A program made the translations under genes and the position numbers. The notes under the pieces are model-generated. The model saw only the letters and a program-made list of their open reading frames with translations, searched no databases and had not been told where the DNA came from. 64,000 nt of DNA, taken from NCBI GenBank assembly GCA_001603075.1, contig LVBB01000148.1, positions 142,525 to 206,524 on the forward strand, read 5' to 3'. Positions 22,009 through 31,988 of this stretch are shown here, in pieces. Every line of letters starts with the position of its first letter. Position 1 is the first letter of the stretch. The DNA is from Phycisphaerales bacterium Planc_01. GTDB lineage: Bacteria > Planctomycetota > Phycisphaerae > Sedimentisphaerales > Anaerobacaceae.

Positions 22009-24144
22009 ATGGTCCACAAATGGTTATGGGAACTTCTGCTTTCCGCCGCCGTCCTGGCCTCGACAACAGCCACAGGCCAGCCGAGGCGTTCGGAAGAGTC
22101 TCGCGACGCCTACATCGTGCAGGTCAGCCGGTCGGCTGATGCGTTGCAGGCCGGCCGCGGGGTGGCCCAGCGCACCCGAGGCCAACTCGGTCATGTGTAT
22201 CACAGATCCATGCGTGGGTTCTCGATTCAACTGCCGCCGGGGCAGAGCCGAGACGACATCCTCAAGCTGCCCGGCGTGGTCCGCGTTGAGCCCGACATCC
22301 GCATCCGGACCGCCGCCCAGACCCTGCCCACCGGCGTGGCTCGAATCGGCGTAGATCGCCATCCTGCAATCAAGATCGACGGCATCGACGACCGGCTGGA
22401 TGTGGATATCGCAATCATCGATACGGGCATCGACATCGACCATCCCGACCTGCGCGTCGTCGGCGGGCGGCGGTTCTATACGCGACGCTGGTCGTCGGTC
22501 CAGGACAACCGGTACGACGATGCGAACGGACATGGCACGCACTGCGCGGGAATCGCCGCCGCCATCGACAACGACACCGGCGTTGTCGGCGTCGCACCGG
22601 GGGCCCGCCTGTGGGCGGTCCGCGTGCTCGATGCCAATGGCGAGGGGTATCTGTCCGACCTGATCGCCGGGATCGAATGGGTCACCGAACGCGCCGGCAC
22701 GATCGAGGTGGCGAACCTGAGCCTGACCGCCACGGGCAAGAGCGACATTCTGCGTGAGACGATTGCGAACAGCGTCGCAGCCGGCGTGGTGTATGTCGTC
22801 GCGGCCGGCAACGACGGCGCCGACGTGTACGGGGCCGACGGGGTCTTCAACACGAATGATGACGTGATTCCCGCGGCCTATCCCGAGGTCGCCACGATCT
22901 CGGCGATGGTGGACACCGACGGCCAGCCGGGCGGTGTCGGTCCGGCCCATAGCGAGGGCGAAGACGATACCTTCGCCGGCTTCAGCAATCTCAGCCGCAG
23001 CGTAGTACAGGGCAACCCCGTGGTCTCGCCGGGGGCCGCCATCGACCTGATGATGCCCGGCGTGGCCATCCGGTCGTGCTGGACGGGTGGACGGTACGCC
23101 ACCGCCAGCGGGACCAGCATGGCGGCGCCCCACGCGGCGGGACTGGCGGCCCTCTACATCGCCGAATACGGTCGCGCCTACGATGCCGCCGGCGTCTACG
23201 CCATTCGCCAGGCCCTGATCGACCGCGGCGCCGACCAGGCCGGTGAAAAGCGACTGAGTCAGCCCGAAACGGAACCCGACGACCGTCCCGAACCGCTGGG
23301 CTGGGCCGGTAAGAGGGAGCAGGCGGCCAACGAGCCGCCCACCGCGGACTTCTCATTCATCATAGACGGATTGACGGTCGAGTTCACCGATCAGAGCATC
23401 GATGAGGACGGCCCGATCATCGCCTGGACGTGGGACTTCGGCGATGGAACGACGTCAACCGCGCGGGACCCCGACCACACGTATGCCGTTGGCGGAACGT
23501 ACACCGTAACACTGACGGTGACGGACGACCGTGACGGTGCCGATACCGTGTCCGAGGAGGTCACCGTCAGCGAACCTGCCAATCAGAGCCCGACGGCCGA
23601 TTTCTCATTCGTCGTGGACAGGTTGGCGGTCGCATTCGCCGACGAAAGTATAGACGAAGACGGCGAAATCGTCGCATGGGCATGGGATTTCGGCGACGGA
23701 ACGACTTCGACGGAACAGGACCCCACGCATCGCTACGCCGTCGGCGGAGTCTATACGGTGACGCTGGTCGTCACGGACGATCGCGGCGACATGAATTCCA
23801 TCGGTCGAGACCTCGTCGTGTCCGAATCCACAAATCCTTCACCCACCGCCCATGTCACCATCGAGCTGAGCACCAGACGTCTGCTGAGATCGTGGCGGGC
23901 CGTTGCGGTGATTACTATCGAGACCGTCGGCGAGCCGCTGGCCGATGCCGACGTATATGGCCGCTGGCAAGGCGCGGCTTCCGGCTCCGTCCTGGGGACC
24001 ACCGAAGCCGACGGGACGGTACTATTTCAGACCGCATGGCTGAAATCCCGCGACGATGCCACATTGGTCGTGGAGGCCGTGATCAAGGGCGAGGAGGAGC
24101 ACGTGCTTTCCGGCCGGACCTCCGACACGGTCTCGCCCCCGTAG
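22009..24144 (+). CDS. Subtilisin-like serine protease (S8) with two PKD domains
   Basis: 711 residues. The signal peptide (LWELLLSAAVLASTTATG) precedes an inhibitor-like propeptide (about 35-105). The peptidase S8 domain carries the catalytic triad: Asp138 in AIIDTGID, His175 in GHGTHCAG and Ser370 in GTSMAAPHAAG, with VAAGND for the oxyanion Asn. Two PKD domains (about 443-525 and 528-610), each with AWDFGDGT-type signatures, and a C-terminal beta domain follow. It is probably secreted and degrades extracellular protein; PKD domains often aid substrate binding. GGGGGA precedes the ATG. It is monocistronic as far as can be seen. Confidence 0.93.
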   Translation: MVHKWLWELLLSAAVLASTTATGQPRRSEESRDAYIVQVSRSADALQAGRGVAQRTRGQLGHVYHRSMRGFSIQLPPGQSRDDILKLPGVVRVEPDIRIRTAAQTLPTGVARIGVDRHPAIKIDGIDDRLDVDIAIIDTGIDIDHPDLRVVGGRRFYTRRWSSVQDNRYDDANGHGTHCAGIAAAIDNDTGVVGVAPGARLWAVRVLDANGEGYLSDLIAGIEWVTERAGTIEVANLSLTATGKSDILRETIANSVAAGVVYVVAAGNDGADVYGADGVFNTNDDVIPAAYPEVATISAMVDTDGQPGGVGPAHSEGEDDTFAGFSNLSRSVVQGNPVVSPGAAIDLMMPGVAIRSCWTGGRYATASGTSMAAPHAAGLAALYIAEYGRAYDAAGVYAIRQALIDRGADQAGEKRLSQPETEPDDRPEPLGWAGKREQAANEPPTADFSFIIDGLTVEFTDQSIDEDGPIIAWTWDFGDGTTSTARDPDHTYAVGGTYTVTLTVTDDRDGADTVSEEVTVSEPANQSPTADFSFVVDRLAVAFADESIDEDGEIVAWAWDFGDGTTSTEQDPTHRYAVGGVYTVTLVVTDDRGDMNSIGRDLVVSESTNPSPTAHVTIELSTRRLLRSWRAVAVITIETVGEPLADADVYGRWQGAASGSVLGTTEADGTVLFQTAWLKSRDDATLVVEAVIKGEEEHVLSGRTSDTVSPP

Positions 24145-24174
24145 CAGCAGCCAAGAGGCGAAGGCCGACGGCAT

Positions 24175-24390
24175 TCAGGCGACGATCCGCCGAGGCACGC
24201 CGAGCGCCGGCCAGCCCTTGGTGGCGTCGTAGATGTGGCCGTTGAGGAAGCATTCCGTCTCGCGCCGGGCCCGGGCGCCCCACGCGAAGAGGTTTTCATG
24301 GTCCATCGCCGGGCCTTCGCAGGCCGAAAGGTCAACTCGAACGGAACAGTCATCACGTCCGTCAGGCCGTGGACAGCATTGCCGTTTCAT
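24175..24390 (-). CDS. Small Cys-containing hypothetical protein
   Basis: 71 residues from ATG 24390, with GGAG seven nt upstream. It starts MKRQCCPRPDGRDDCSVRVD and ends TKGWPALGVPRRIVA; the middle is hydrophilic and could fold. There is no signal peptide or recognised family. It is convergent with the protease gene. The reading frame also extends upstream to 24537, with an ATG at 24450, but that part looks non-coding. A genuine small gene or the 3' remnant of a longer one are both possible. Confidence 0.4.
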   Translation of the reverse strand: MKRQCCPRPDGRDDCSVRVDLSACEGPAMDHENLFAWGARARRETECFLNGHIYDATKGWPALGVPRRIVA

Positions 24391-24824
24391 CGCAGTGCTC
24401 CATGCAAGAACTGTGGCTCTCGTGCCGGAATCATCCGATCCCCTATCCATGTAGACGCCGCATCGACCGTTTTCTAACGCCAAAATCAGAATTTCAGCCG
24501 AGAATCTCAGAGAGGCCGCAGAGTGATCGGGCCGCAAGACGCTCTAATAGAGGCGACGTTTTTTCCCCAAACAGCCGGGTACGGTATTGCGTTCTCCCGG
24601 TGCGACGTCATAATGGTCATATAGGAGCGGGCTGGCTGCCGTCAATCCAACCCGCGCGAGAAGCGGTCTTTGATGAGAGGCTGCCATGACAGTGGGATTG
24701 CGGGGCATTTCAGCCTGCGTTGAAATGGACCCGCCATAGGCTGATGCATATGGGCTGATGGGAGTGAGTTGACGTGTGCCAACGAAGAACTCGCCCCGCG
24801 TGATGGACGGCCCGGAGGTGAACC
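24391..24824 (+). other. Gene-less stretch with one weak promoter candidate
   Basis: A divergent intergenic region. The only element seen is TTGCGT (24587-24592), 16-nt spacer, CATAAT (24609-24614) on the plus strand, some 210 nt before the gene at 24825. No RNA gene or clear repeat is visible. Confidence 0.3.
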
Positions 24825-25274
24825 ATGAGAACGATTTCCACCCGAACCGGCATCCTCGTGATTGTCTCGTTTTCCGTGGTCGCATTCAGTCTCTCGTTCG
24901 CCCTTTCGAGGCTGCCCAGACGGAGTGAGTGGGAGCGATACCGCATCGAGTATCCGGAGAGAGCGATCCGGGCCAATCTCAGACAAGTGGCCCTGGCTGC
25001 CAGCGTCTATCTGCGAAGCCACAACGCCCAGGAGGTCACCTACGCCGACCTTTTGCGTGACGGCCAGGTCATCGACCGACCGATCAGACCGGTGTTGGGC
25101 GAGGACTACCGCACGGTCCGTCTGTCACGAACCGCCACGAAGGTCGAGATCCAAACGAAAGACGGTCAGACAGTCACCTGCGAATTCGGAAGCCTTGGAG
25201 TCGGCGGCATCGGCCCCAGCCCCGTCGGCCTGCCGCCGGCAAACGATCTGAATGCCTACCGTGACACAAATTGA
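24825..25274 (+). CDS. Membrane-anchored hypothetical protein, pseudopilin-like layout
   Basis: 149 residues; GGAGGTG precedes the ATG. One N-terminal transmembrane helix (TGILVIVSFSVVAFSLSFAL) is followed by ANLRQVALAASVYLRSHNA, which resembles the N-terminal helix of small pilin-like proteins that sample residues or counts, then a small beta domain (TYADLLRDGQVIDRPIRPVLGEDY; VEIQTKDGQTVTCEFGSLGVGG). The classic FTLIEL cleavage site is absent. Function unknown. Confidence 0.6.
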   Translation: MRTISTRTGILVIVSFSVVAFSLSFALSRLPRRSEWERYRIEYPERAIRANLRQVALAASVYLRSHNAQEVTYADLLRDGQVIDRPIRPVLGEDYRTVRLSRTATKVEIQTKDGQTVTCEFGSLGVGGIGPSPVGLPPANDLNAYRDTN

Positions 25275-25312
25275 GGCGGCGGCCGCCGGCCCACCGATAC
25301 ATCTCATGCCCG

Positions 25313-27427
25313 CTACAACGAACGACGTGCCGGGTCGCGCGGGCCGATGGCGGTCACGTCGATCTGCCGGAAACCCATCTTCATCGCGGGTGAATCGGGC
25401 TTGAGCCGAAAGTCGTGGTTGCCGGGATCGACGAACAGCGGGTCGGCATAGACCGAGCGCGTGTCCTTGCCCGTCTGCCGCCATTGGTCCCAGGTCATGC
25501 CGTTGAACGAGACGTCGTCGAGCTTCTGCGTCGGATTGAAGTAGACATTCCAGTCCATATCGAACGTGCTGGTCGTCTCGCGCGTGCCGCTGCCGTCCTT
25601 GGGATGGAAGTAGAACGTGTACAACTTGTCCTTCCAGTTGCCGTCGAGCAGCTTGCCTTCCGTCCAGTAGACGATGTTGTTCTCGAAGAAGACGCTCTTG
25701 TGCGGCTCGACCCGGCTGCGGCTGAGCTGCTGGAGCCGGCCGAACGCGAAGATGTTGTTGCGGACCGTCACCTCCTTGCAGAAGTGGATGTTGTAGCCGG
25801 CGAACTTCGTGTTGTAGACGACGTTGTTCTCGACGAGGATGTGGGAGGAGCCTTCGTCGTTGTAGATGCCCCAGCCGCCGTAGTGGTTGGCCTCGACGTC
25901 GTGAATCAGATTGTTGCGGATCACCGTCCCCGGCGAGATGCCCAGTGTGTAAATCGCCCCCATGTCGGAGAGCAGACCCTGACCGATGTGGTGGATGTGA
26001 TTGAATTCGACGACGTTGTCCCGGCTGATGCTGCGCTGATAGCCCCAGACCCAGCCGATCGAAACGCCCGTGTACCAGCCGTGATGGATCGCGTTGTGGG
26101 CGACGTGGTTGCCGCTGGTGTTCATCAGGAGCACGCCGACGGCCGAGGGGTAGTCCTCGCCATAATACTGCAGTACGTTGTCGGTGATGATGTTGTTGCC
26201 CGTGCGCTCAAGCGGGTGGTCCCGCTCGGTGCCGCCGTTGACGCGAAACCCGCCGGCGGCGATGTGGCTGATCTCGTTGTATGTGAAGTGGTTGTCGGTG
26301 CAGCCGAGGCCGATCTCGAAGGCGAACGTGCCGATGTTCGCCACGCGGCAGCGATCGAAGCGGCATCGCCTCGTCCCGGTCAGCGTAATGGCGGCTGGAA
26401 CGCCGGCCGAGCCCTGCCGGTCGTTCGAGTTGCCCGGCGGTAGGCGCCAGTTCGTGTACTCGAACGACAGGCCGTCGAAGGCAATGTGCTCGACATACTG
26501 CCGGTTGACCGGGTCGCCCTCGAAGCGGAGGAACGCGGGGGCAAACGGCGCGATGACCTCGGCGCTCTTGAGATCGTCGCCGGGGCGCGGGATGATGTAC
26601 AGCACGCCCGTGCGGCGGTTCAGGTACCACTCGCCCGGCTCGTCGAGGCCCTCGAAGACGTTTTCGACGATGTAGCGGGCCCCGTCCTCGCTGAAATCGT
26701 CCGTGAAGACCTTGCCCGCCTTGTGTTTGAACGTCACGAGGTTCTTCTCGGTGTCGATCATCTGGATCGGCAGGTGCGAGTCGGTCCAGAAGTGGTAGAC
26801 GATCACCTCCACGTCGTCGAGATTCGTCCAAGCCGGGTCAAGGTCGCCGGGCGCAAATTCGAACGACTGGCAGTCCTTGTGGTAGTGGGCCGTCTTGGGG
26901 GTGCCTTCGGGACAGCCGGCCACGCGCAGGAACCCCTCGTTGGGGATGCGGGCACGACGGTATTGCCGGCCGTTGATGTAGAGCTGGCGAAAGTCCCACT
27001 GGCCTGCCTTGACGGCGGGCACGTCGGCCGTCCAGACGCCGTCTTTCTGCCTCGTCCAGCCGGCGATCCGGCGGCCACCGGTGATCACCGGCTGCTCGCT
27101 GGCGTACGCGCGATAGAGCACCGGACAGGCGGCGGTTCCCGAATCGGCCGATTCGAGCACCAGCGGTTCGGCCAGGGCGTGATGGCCCCCTCGCAGGTAG
27201 ACCGTCACGGGGGCGTCGAGAGATCCGCCGACCTTGAGCTGGCGCACGGCGTCCCTGGCGCGTTCGAGGGTGCGGAACGGCCGGTCAATGTCCGTTCCCG
27301 TCGTGGCGTCGTCGCCGGCCGGCGAGACGTAGAACGTGTGCCCGGCTTCGGCCGGGAGGCACAGGGCAAACATCGGGACGAAGGCACAAAGACAGGCGAG
27401 GGTCTTACAGCGTGCGGCGTTCCGCAT
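25313..27427 (-). CDS. Exported right-handed parallel beta-helix protein
   Basis: 704 residues from ATG 27427 (AAGGAGAG upstream). Signal peptide LACLCAFVPMFALCLPAEAG, then a PGDDATTGTD-type start with PFRTLERARDAV, common to pectate-lyase-like beta-helix proteins. An inserted beta domain (about 110-300) precedes many short repeats such as NIITDNVLQYYG, NHVAHNAIHH, NVVEFNHIHHIG, VIRNNLIHDVEA and ILVENNVVYNT, the rungs of a right-handed beta-helix. This fold is used by polysaccharide lyases and glycosidases; the catalytic residues cannot be assigned here. It is divergent from the prepilin/GH106 genes. Confidence 0.85.
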   Translation of the reverse strand: MRNAARCKTLACLCAFVPMFALCLPAEAGHTFYVSPAGDDATTGTDIDRPFRTLERARDAVRQLKVGGSLDAPVTVYLRGGHHALAEPLVLESADSGTAACPVLYRAYASEQPVITGGRRIAGWTRQKDGVWTADVPAVKAGQWDFRQLYINGRQYRRARIPNEGFLRVAGCPEGTPKTAHYHKDCQSFEFAPGDLDPAWTNLDDVEVIVYHFWTDSHLPIQMIDTEKNLVTFKHKAGKVFTDDFSEDGARYIVENVFEGLDEPGEWYLNRRTGVLYIIPRPGDDLKSAEVIAPFAPAFLRFEGDPVNRQYVEHIAFDGLSFEYTNWRLPPGNSNDRQGSAGVPAAITLTGTRRCRFDRCRVANIGTFAFEIGLGCTDNHFTYNEISHIAAGGFRVNGGTERDHPLERTGNNIITDNVLQYYGEDYPSAVGVLLMNTSGNHVAHNAIHHGWYTGVSIGWVWGYQRSISRDNVVEFNHIHHIGQGLLSDMGAIYTLGISPGTVIRNNLIHDVEANHYGGWGIYNDEGSSHILVENNVVYNTKFAGYNIHFCKEVTVRNNIFAFGRLQQLSRSRVEPHKSVFFENNIVYWTEGKLLDGNWKDKLYTFYFHPKDGSGTRETTSTFDMDWNVYFNPTQKLDDVSFNGMTWDQWRQTGKDTRSVYADPLFVDPGNHDFRLKPDSPAMKMGFRQIDVTAIGPRDPARRSL

Positions 27428-27578
27428 GAGTACTCTCCTTCGTTTCGTTGTGCGTTTCTGGACGCTCCGTCCCCTCAGACGCCGACGATAGGCGACGCCA
27501 CAACGTATAGCACAGAACCTGCCTGGCGTCCAGAGCGGCGCCGAACAACGAACGACGACGTTCTTGCCGGTTTTGCGC

Positions 27579-27607
27579 TTGCGTCCTGCCCCAGGACGCG
27601 GTAGACT
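27579..27607 (+). promoter_or_regulatory. Promoter with a palindrome in its spacer, before the prepilin/GH106 genes
   Basis: TTGCGT (27579-27584), 17-nt spacer, TAGACT (27602-27607), 60 nt before the ATG at 27668. The spacer and -35 overlap a perfect palindrome, GCGTCCTG (27581-27588), CCC, CAGGACGC (27592-27599). A repressor or activator bound there would directly control RNA polymerase. Inference only. Confidence 0.45.
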
Positions 27608-27667
27608 ATCGGTGAGCGCTTGTTGCGATGTGTGGCGTAGCTGTCCTGAGAAGGGAGGGATACTCGC

Positions 27668-28489
27668 ATGACGTCGAATCATCAGGTGGAGCGGGGCATG
27701 GCAGGGTTCACACTGATCGAGTTGCTGGTCGTCATCGCGATCATCGCCGTGCTGCTGAGCATCCTGCTTCCGGCGCTGGGGGCCGTTCGCGAACAGGGGC
27801 GCCGACTGGTCTGCGGCCAGAACGAGAAGAACATGGGGCTGGGTCTGTTCGCCTATGCCAACGACTACGACGGCAAGCTTCCCATGAATGAGGTCGACCG
27901 CTGGCTGTTCGACGTCTCCTACTGGACCACGGACATCATCATGAAGACGGGTGCCTTCGACCGACACACCTTCTATTGCCCGTCCTGGAAGCAGCGGGAC
28001 AGCATCCTGTTCTGGCGCTATGGAGAGAACCTCCCGGCCGGAACACCCGAGAGCTATCTCGCGCCCGAGCCCACGGCCGAGGCGACGCGAAAGGACTATC
28101 ATCGGATCATGGGGTATTACTGGCTCATCGACACCAAATACGGCGGCGGCCGAGAGTTGGACCCGTTCAGCTATGATGGCCCCAAGAAGCAATGGGTCAA
28201 GTCCACCACCTCCACGAAGTACAAAGCACCTCCAGCAACCGTCGAACTGATCACTGACGTGACCGCCAGCGACGGACCCAATCGGCAGACATCCGACTTC
28301 ACGCAGGCCACGGGAGGCTGTTGGTCGCGCTGGCAAGTATACGACAGGAGCAACCACATCAGGAACAGCACCAAGCCTTCCGGAGGCAACATCCTCTTCC
28401 TCGATGGCCATGTCGACTGGCGCAAGTTCGATGAAATGGAGGTCCGCTGGCGCACTGGAACCTCCGACAATCCCTCGATGTGGTGGTAG
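27668..28489 (+). CDS. Prepilin-type N-terminal cleavage/methylation protein
   Basis: 273 residues, GGGAGG upstream of the ATG. Leader and pilin helix: [27 protein letters not shown] at about 14-40, then the conserved [23 protein letters not shown] block of planctomycete DUF1559-like prepilins. The C-terminus has the LFLDGHVDW motif of the H-X9-DG family, though the first His is further away than nine residues. It precedes and overlaps (10 nt) a GH106-type gene, so the two are probably translated together. Role unknown; such proteins are expanded in Planctomycetota. Confidence 0.9.
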   Translation: MTSNHQVERGMAGFTLIELLVVIAIIAVLLSILLPALGAVREQGRRLVCGQNEKNMGLGLFAYANDYDGKLPMNEVDRWLFDVSYWTTDIIMKTGAFDRHTFYCPSWKQRDSILFWRYGENLPAGTPESYLAPEPTAEATRKDYHRIMGYYWLIDTKYGGGRELDPFSYDGPKKQWVKSTTSTKYKAPPATVELITDVTASDGPNRQTSDFTQATGGCWSRWQVYDRSNHIRNSTKPSGGNILFLDGHVDWRKFDEMEVRWRTGTSDNPSMWW

Positions 28490-31400
28490 ATTTCGTGGCT
28501 TGGCATCGCTTCTCACACGTCTTGACTGCGATCCTCATTCTGTCGCAGGTGTGGTCTCTCCGCGCGGGCACCGAAGACCCTCTGCAGGCAGGATTCCAGG
28601 AGCCGCCGCTACCGGCGCGACCGTCGGTCTACTGGGCGTGGGTCAACGGCCTGACGAACCATGACCGTATGACAGTCGAACTGGAGGAGATGAAGGCCAA
28701 GGGCATCGGTGGTGTGTATATCTTCGATATCGGGGCGCGCGATCCGGCGGAGATCGTACCGGCCGGTCCGGCGTTCATGGGGCCCGAATCGCTGGAGGCC
28801 ATCGGCCACACCGTTCGCGAAGCGACCCGGCTCGGCATGGAGGTGGGCCTGGTCACGTCCAGCAGTTGGAACTGCGGCGGGCCCTGGGTCCCGCCCCGGT
28901 ATGCCAGCATGGGCCTCTACCATTGCCAGATCACCGTGACAGGCCCGATGCGCCTCGATGGCCCTCTGCCTATGCCCGCCCTGCCGGCCGCTGCGCCGCG
29001 AGGGCCCGACGGCAAGCCGGCGTATGTCAAGGACACGGCGGTGCTGGCGATCCCGTCACCCAAGCGGTTGGCGGGACACGAATTTGTCTTCGAACTCGCT
29101 CCGCCAGGGACACATACCGTCGACCGCGTAGTCCTGTACAACACACCCAGCGGCGACGAGAAGCGCTACGGCCCGATGCACCTGTTTGCCAGGGACTTCG
29201 CGGTCTACGCGTCGCCCGAAAGCACGGAGCCGAACAGCTTCCGCCAGATTGTGCGGGCAGCGCTCGAACCCATTACGGAAGCCCAGACGTTCCGCTTCGA
29301 GCCAATCGAAGCCCGCTACGTCAGGCTCGTCGCCCTGTCGGGGCACAACGTCAGATTCGACCGGGTGCAGTTGGGCGAGTTCGAGGTCTATTCGACCGAC
29401 GGCGTCAACGTCGCCAATGCCTATCACCCCGACGGCAGCAAGACCGCCGCCAGTCTGCTGCACAGCAGCTCCGCCCTGGGCAGCGAGACAGAGCAGAACT
29501 GGACCGCCGCCAATATCCACGACGGCGCCAAGTCGGGCGCGGCCGGAAGCTGGTCGTCCGCCGGTCCGCCTCCGCTGGTGATCGAAGACCCGCAAGAGAT
29601 CATTGACGTGACGAACCGCGTCGATGCGAACGGGCATCTCGATTGGGACATCCCCGAAGGCGAATGGATCGTGATGCGGTTCGTCTGCGCCAATACGGGC
29701 CTGTCGCTGAGGCTGCCGAGCCCCAACTCGGGCGGGCTCGCCATCGACCATTTCAACGCCGAGGCGACGAGGTTCCATTTCGAGTACCTGCTGAACAAGC
29801 TCCACGAGGAACTGGGAGACTTCAAGGACACGGCGCTCAAGCAGATGTACGTGTGCAGCTACGAGCTGAGCGGCTCGACGTGGACGCCCGATTTCCTGGC
29901 CCAGTTCGCCCGGCGGCGCGGGTACGACATGACGCGGTACCTGCCGCTGCTGGCCGGCTGCACGCTGAAGGACCACGAGGCGGCGCGGCGATTCGATTAC
30001 GACTATCGAAAGACGCTGGGCGATCTGCTGGTCGATGCCTTTTACAGGACCGCTGCAAAGTTGTCGAACGAACATGGCCTGCTGCTCTGCGCCGAGGCGG
30101 GCGGGCCGGGACCGCCCCTGCACCAGGTGCCCGTCGACGCACTGAAGGCCCTTGGGACGCTCGACATCCCGCGAGGCGAGTTCTGGAAGGAGCACAACGT
30201 CTGGGTCGTGAAGGAGACCGCCTGCGCCGCGCACATCTACGGTAAGAGCCAGGTCGATATGGAGGCGTTCACGAGCTGGCGGCACTGGCAGGATGGGCCC
30301 TTCGAGCTCAAGCCCATCGCCGACCGCGCCTTCTGCGACGGTGCGAACCACTTCACGTTCCACACCGCCGCACATAACCCTTCGGCGACGGACCGGCCGG
30401 GCTGGGTCTATCACGCCGGCACGCACATCGGCCCGAGCATCGCGTGGTGGCCCAAGGCCAAGCCCTGGATCGACTACCTCTCGCGGTGCTCCTACATGCT
30501 CCAGCAGGGCCTGTTCGTCGCCGACGTGTGCTATTACTATGGGGATCAGGGCTTCAACTTCGTGCCGCCAAAACATATTGATCCGTCTCTCGGGTTTGGC
30601 TACGACTACGACGTATGCAACGCGGAGGTGATCCTGACGCGAATGAGCGTCAAGGGTGGTCGCCTGACGTTGCCCGATGGAATGAGTTACGAACTGCTGG
30701 TCCTGCCCGACCGCGACGACATCGACCTGGCTGTATTGAAGAAGATCGAGCAGTTGGTCGCCGACGGCGCGACGGTCGTCGGGCCCAAGCCCATCCGCTC
30801 CAACGGCCTGGCCGATTTCGCCCGCCGGGACACCGAGGTCCGCACGATCGCGGATCGCCTCTGGGGCCCCTGCAATGGCACAACGGTCAAAGAACATGCC
30901 TGTGGCAAAGGTAAAATCATCTGGGGCAGGGATCTGAGAGTCATCCTGAACGACCGCGGTGTCGGTCCCGATTGCAGCGTCGCACCATTCACCAGCATCA
31001 TGCCGCATCCGGTTGACTATATTCATCGTCGCTCATCTGGAGCGGACATCTACTTCGTCGCCAACCTCACCCGATACGCGCATGTCGGCATGTGGATATT
31101 TCGCGTGAAAAACCGAGTGCCATATTTGTGGATGCCTGATACAGGTGAGGTTCACCTCTGCAGTTACCACCGGCAAGACCACGCAACGACGAGTGTCAGT
31201 CTGGGCTTGCCTCCCTACGGGAGCGCTTTTGTGGTCTTTCGGGATGAGGACGACCTGGGGATGGCGACCGAGAATCCCGCGCGGGCGTCAACACGTCGTC
31301 GTGAGATCAGCGGACCGTGGGAGGTGCGGTTCCCCGCAGGATGGGGCGCACCGGCGTCGAAGACGTTTGACGAGTTGATCTCGTGGACGCAGGCGGACGA

Positions 31401-31800
31401 GGACGGCATCAAGTACTTCTCGGGGATAGCGTCTTATCACAACACGTTCGACGTCAACGCCGGCCAGATCGCGCCGGGCAAGCGGATCGTTCTCGATCTG
31501 GGCGAAGTGCGATTCGTAGCTGAGGTCTACGTCAACGGGCAGAGCCGGGGCATTCTCTGGAAGCCCCCCTTCCAGGTCGATGTCACCGGCGCTGTCAAGG
31601 CAGGCACAAACCAACTCGTCGTCGAGGTCGCCAACACCTGGTCGAACCGACTCGTCGGTGATGCGCAATCGCCCGAAAGCCCAAGGTTCTGCCGGACCAA
31701 TATCGACAGGTCCCTGACGTGGCAAGTCCCCTGGAAGGACACCCCCCTGCTCGACTCGGGCCTCCTCGGCCCCGTCAGACTGATTGAGATATCCGAGTGA
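28480..31800 (+). CDS. Glycoside hydrolase, GH106-type (alpha-L-rhamnosidase-like)
   Basis: About 1106 residues. There is no ATG near the start; GTG at 28480 or 28483, inside the end of the preceding gene, gives a signal-like stretch ([17 protein letters not shown]). The [38 protein letters not shown] opening is the hallmark of GH106 barrels, with F5/8C-like and beta-sandwich inserts, and the C-terminus is a galactose-binding-like domain ([22 protein letters not shown]). GH106 enzymes release alpha-L-rhamnose from pectic or ulvan-type glycans. The length fits the family. Specificity cannot be read from sequence. Confidence 0.85.
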   Translation: MVVDFVAWHRFSHVLTAILILSQVWSLRAGTEDPLQAGFQEPPLPARPSVYWAWVNGLTNHDRMTVELEEMKAKGIGGVYIFDIGARDPAEIVPAGPAFMGPESLEAIGHTVREATRLGMEVGLVTSSSWNCGGPWVPPRYASMGLYHCQITVTGPMRLDGPLPMPALPAAAPRGPDGKPAYVKDTAVLAIPSPKRLAGHEFVFELAPPGTHTVDRVVLYNTPSGDEKRYGPMHLFARDFAVYASPESTEPNSFRQIVRAALEPITEAQTFRFEPIEARYVRLVALSGHNVRFDRVQLGEFEVYSTDGVNVANAYHPDGSKTAASLLHSSSALGSETEQNWTAANIHDGAKSGAAGSWSSAGPPPLVIEDPQEIIDVTNRVDANGHLDWDIPEGEWIVMRFVCANTGLSLRLPSPNSGGLAIDHFNAEATRFHFEYLLNKLHEELGDFKDTALKQMYVCSYELSGSTWTPDFLAQFARRRGYDMTRYLPLLAGCTLKDHEAARRFDYDYRKTLGDLLVDAFYRTAAKLSNEHGLLLCAEAGGPGPPLHQVPVDALKALGTLDIPRGEFWKEHNVWVVKETACAAHIYGKSQVDMEAFTSWRHWQDGPFELKPIADRAFCDGANHFTFHTAAHNPSATDRPGWVYHAGTHIGPSIAWWPKAKPWIDYLSRCSYMLQQGLFVADVCYYYGDQGFNFVPPKHIDPSLGFGYDYDVCNAEVILTRMSVKGGRLTLPDGMSYELLVLPDRDDIDLAVLKKIEQLVADGATVVGPKPIRSNGLADFARRDTEVRTIADRLWGPCNGTTVKEHACGKGKIIWGRDLRVILNDRGVGPDCSVAPFTSIMPHPVDYIHRRSSGADIYFVANLTRYAHVGMWIFRVKNRVPYLWMPDTGEVHLCSYHRQDHATTSVSLGLPPYGSAFVVFRDEDDLGMATENPARASTRRREISGPWEVRFPAGWGAPASKTFDELISWTQADEDGIKYFSGIASYHNTFDVNAGQIAPGKRIVLDLGEVRFVAEVYVNGQSRGILWKPPFQVDVTGAVKAGTNQLVVEVANTWSNRLVGDAQSPESPRFCRTNIDRSLTWQVPWKDTPLLDSGLLGPVRLIEISE

Positions 31801-31988
31801 CCCCCATTCTCAGGCTTTGCATCGTCTATCTGGGGCACCGCAGTCACGGCGCTCGACAGCAGCTCCTCGTACCACGAAACGCCAGCGAATACCCGGCCGG
31901 GATTTCCCTTGCAGAACCCGAGGATTATGGGAGAATGGCAGCGAATGAAGCAGACACGTCAGCCTGTTTGTTCCAGCGGGGCGCGGAA

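Noticed and set aside
29056..31026. 656-codon antisense frame opposite GH106
   Set aside because: Same shadow effect; no start context or domains.
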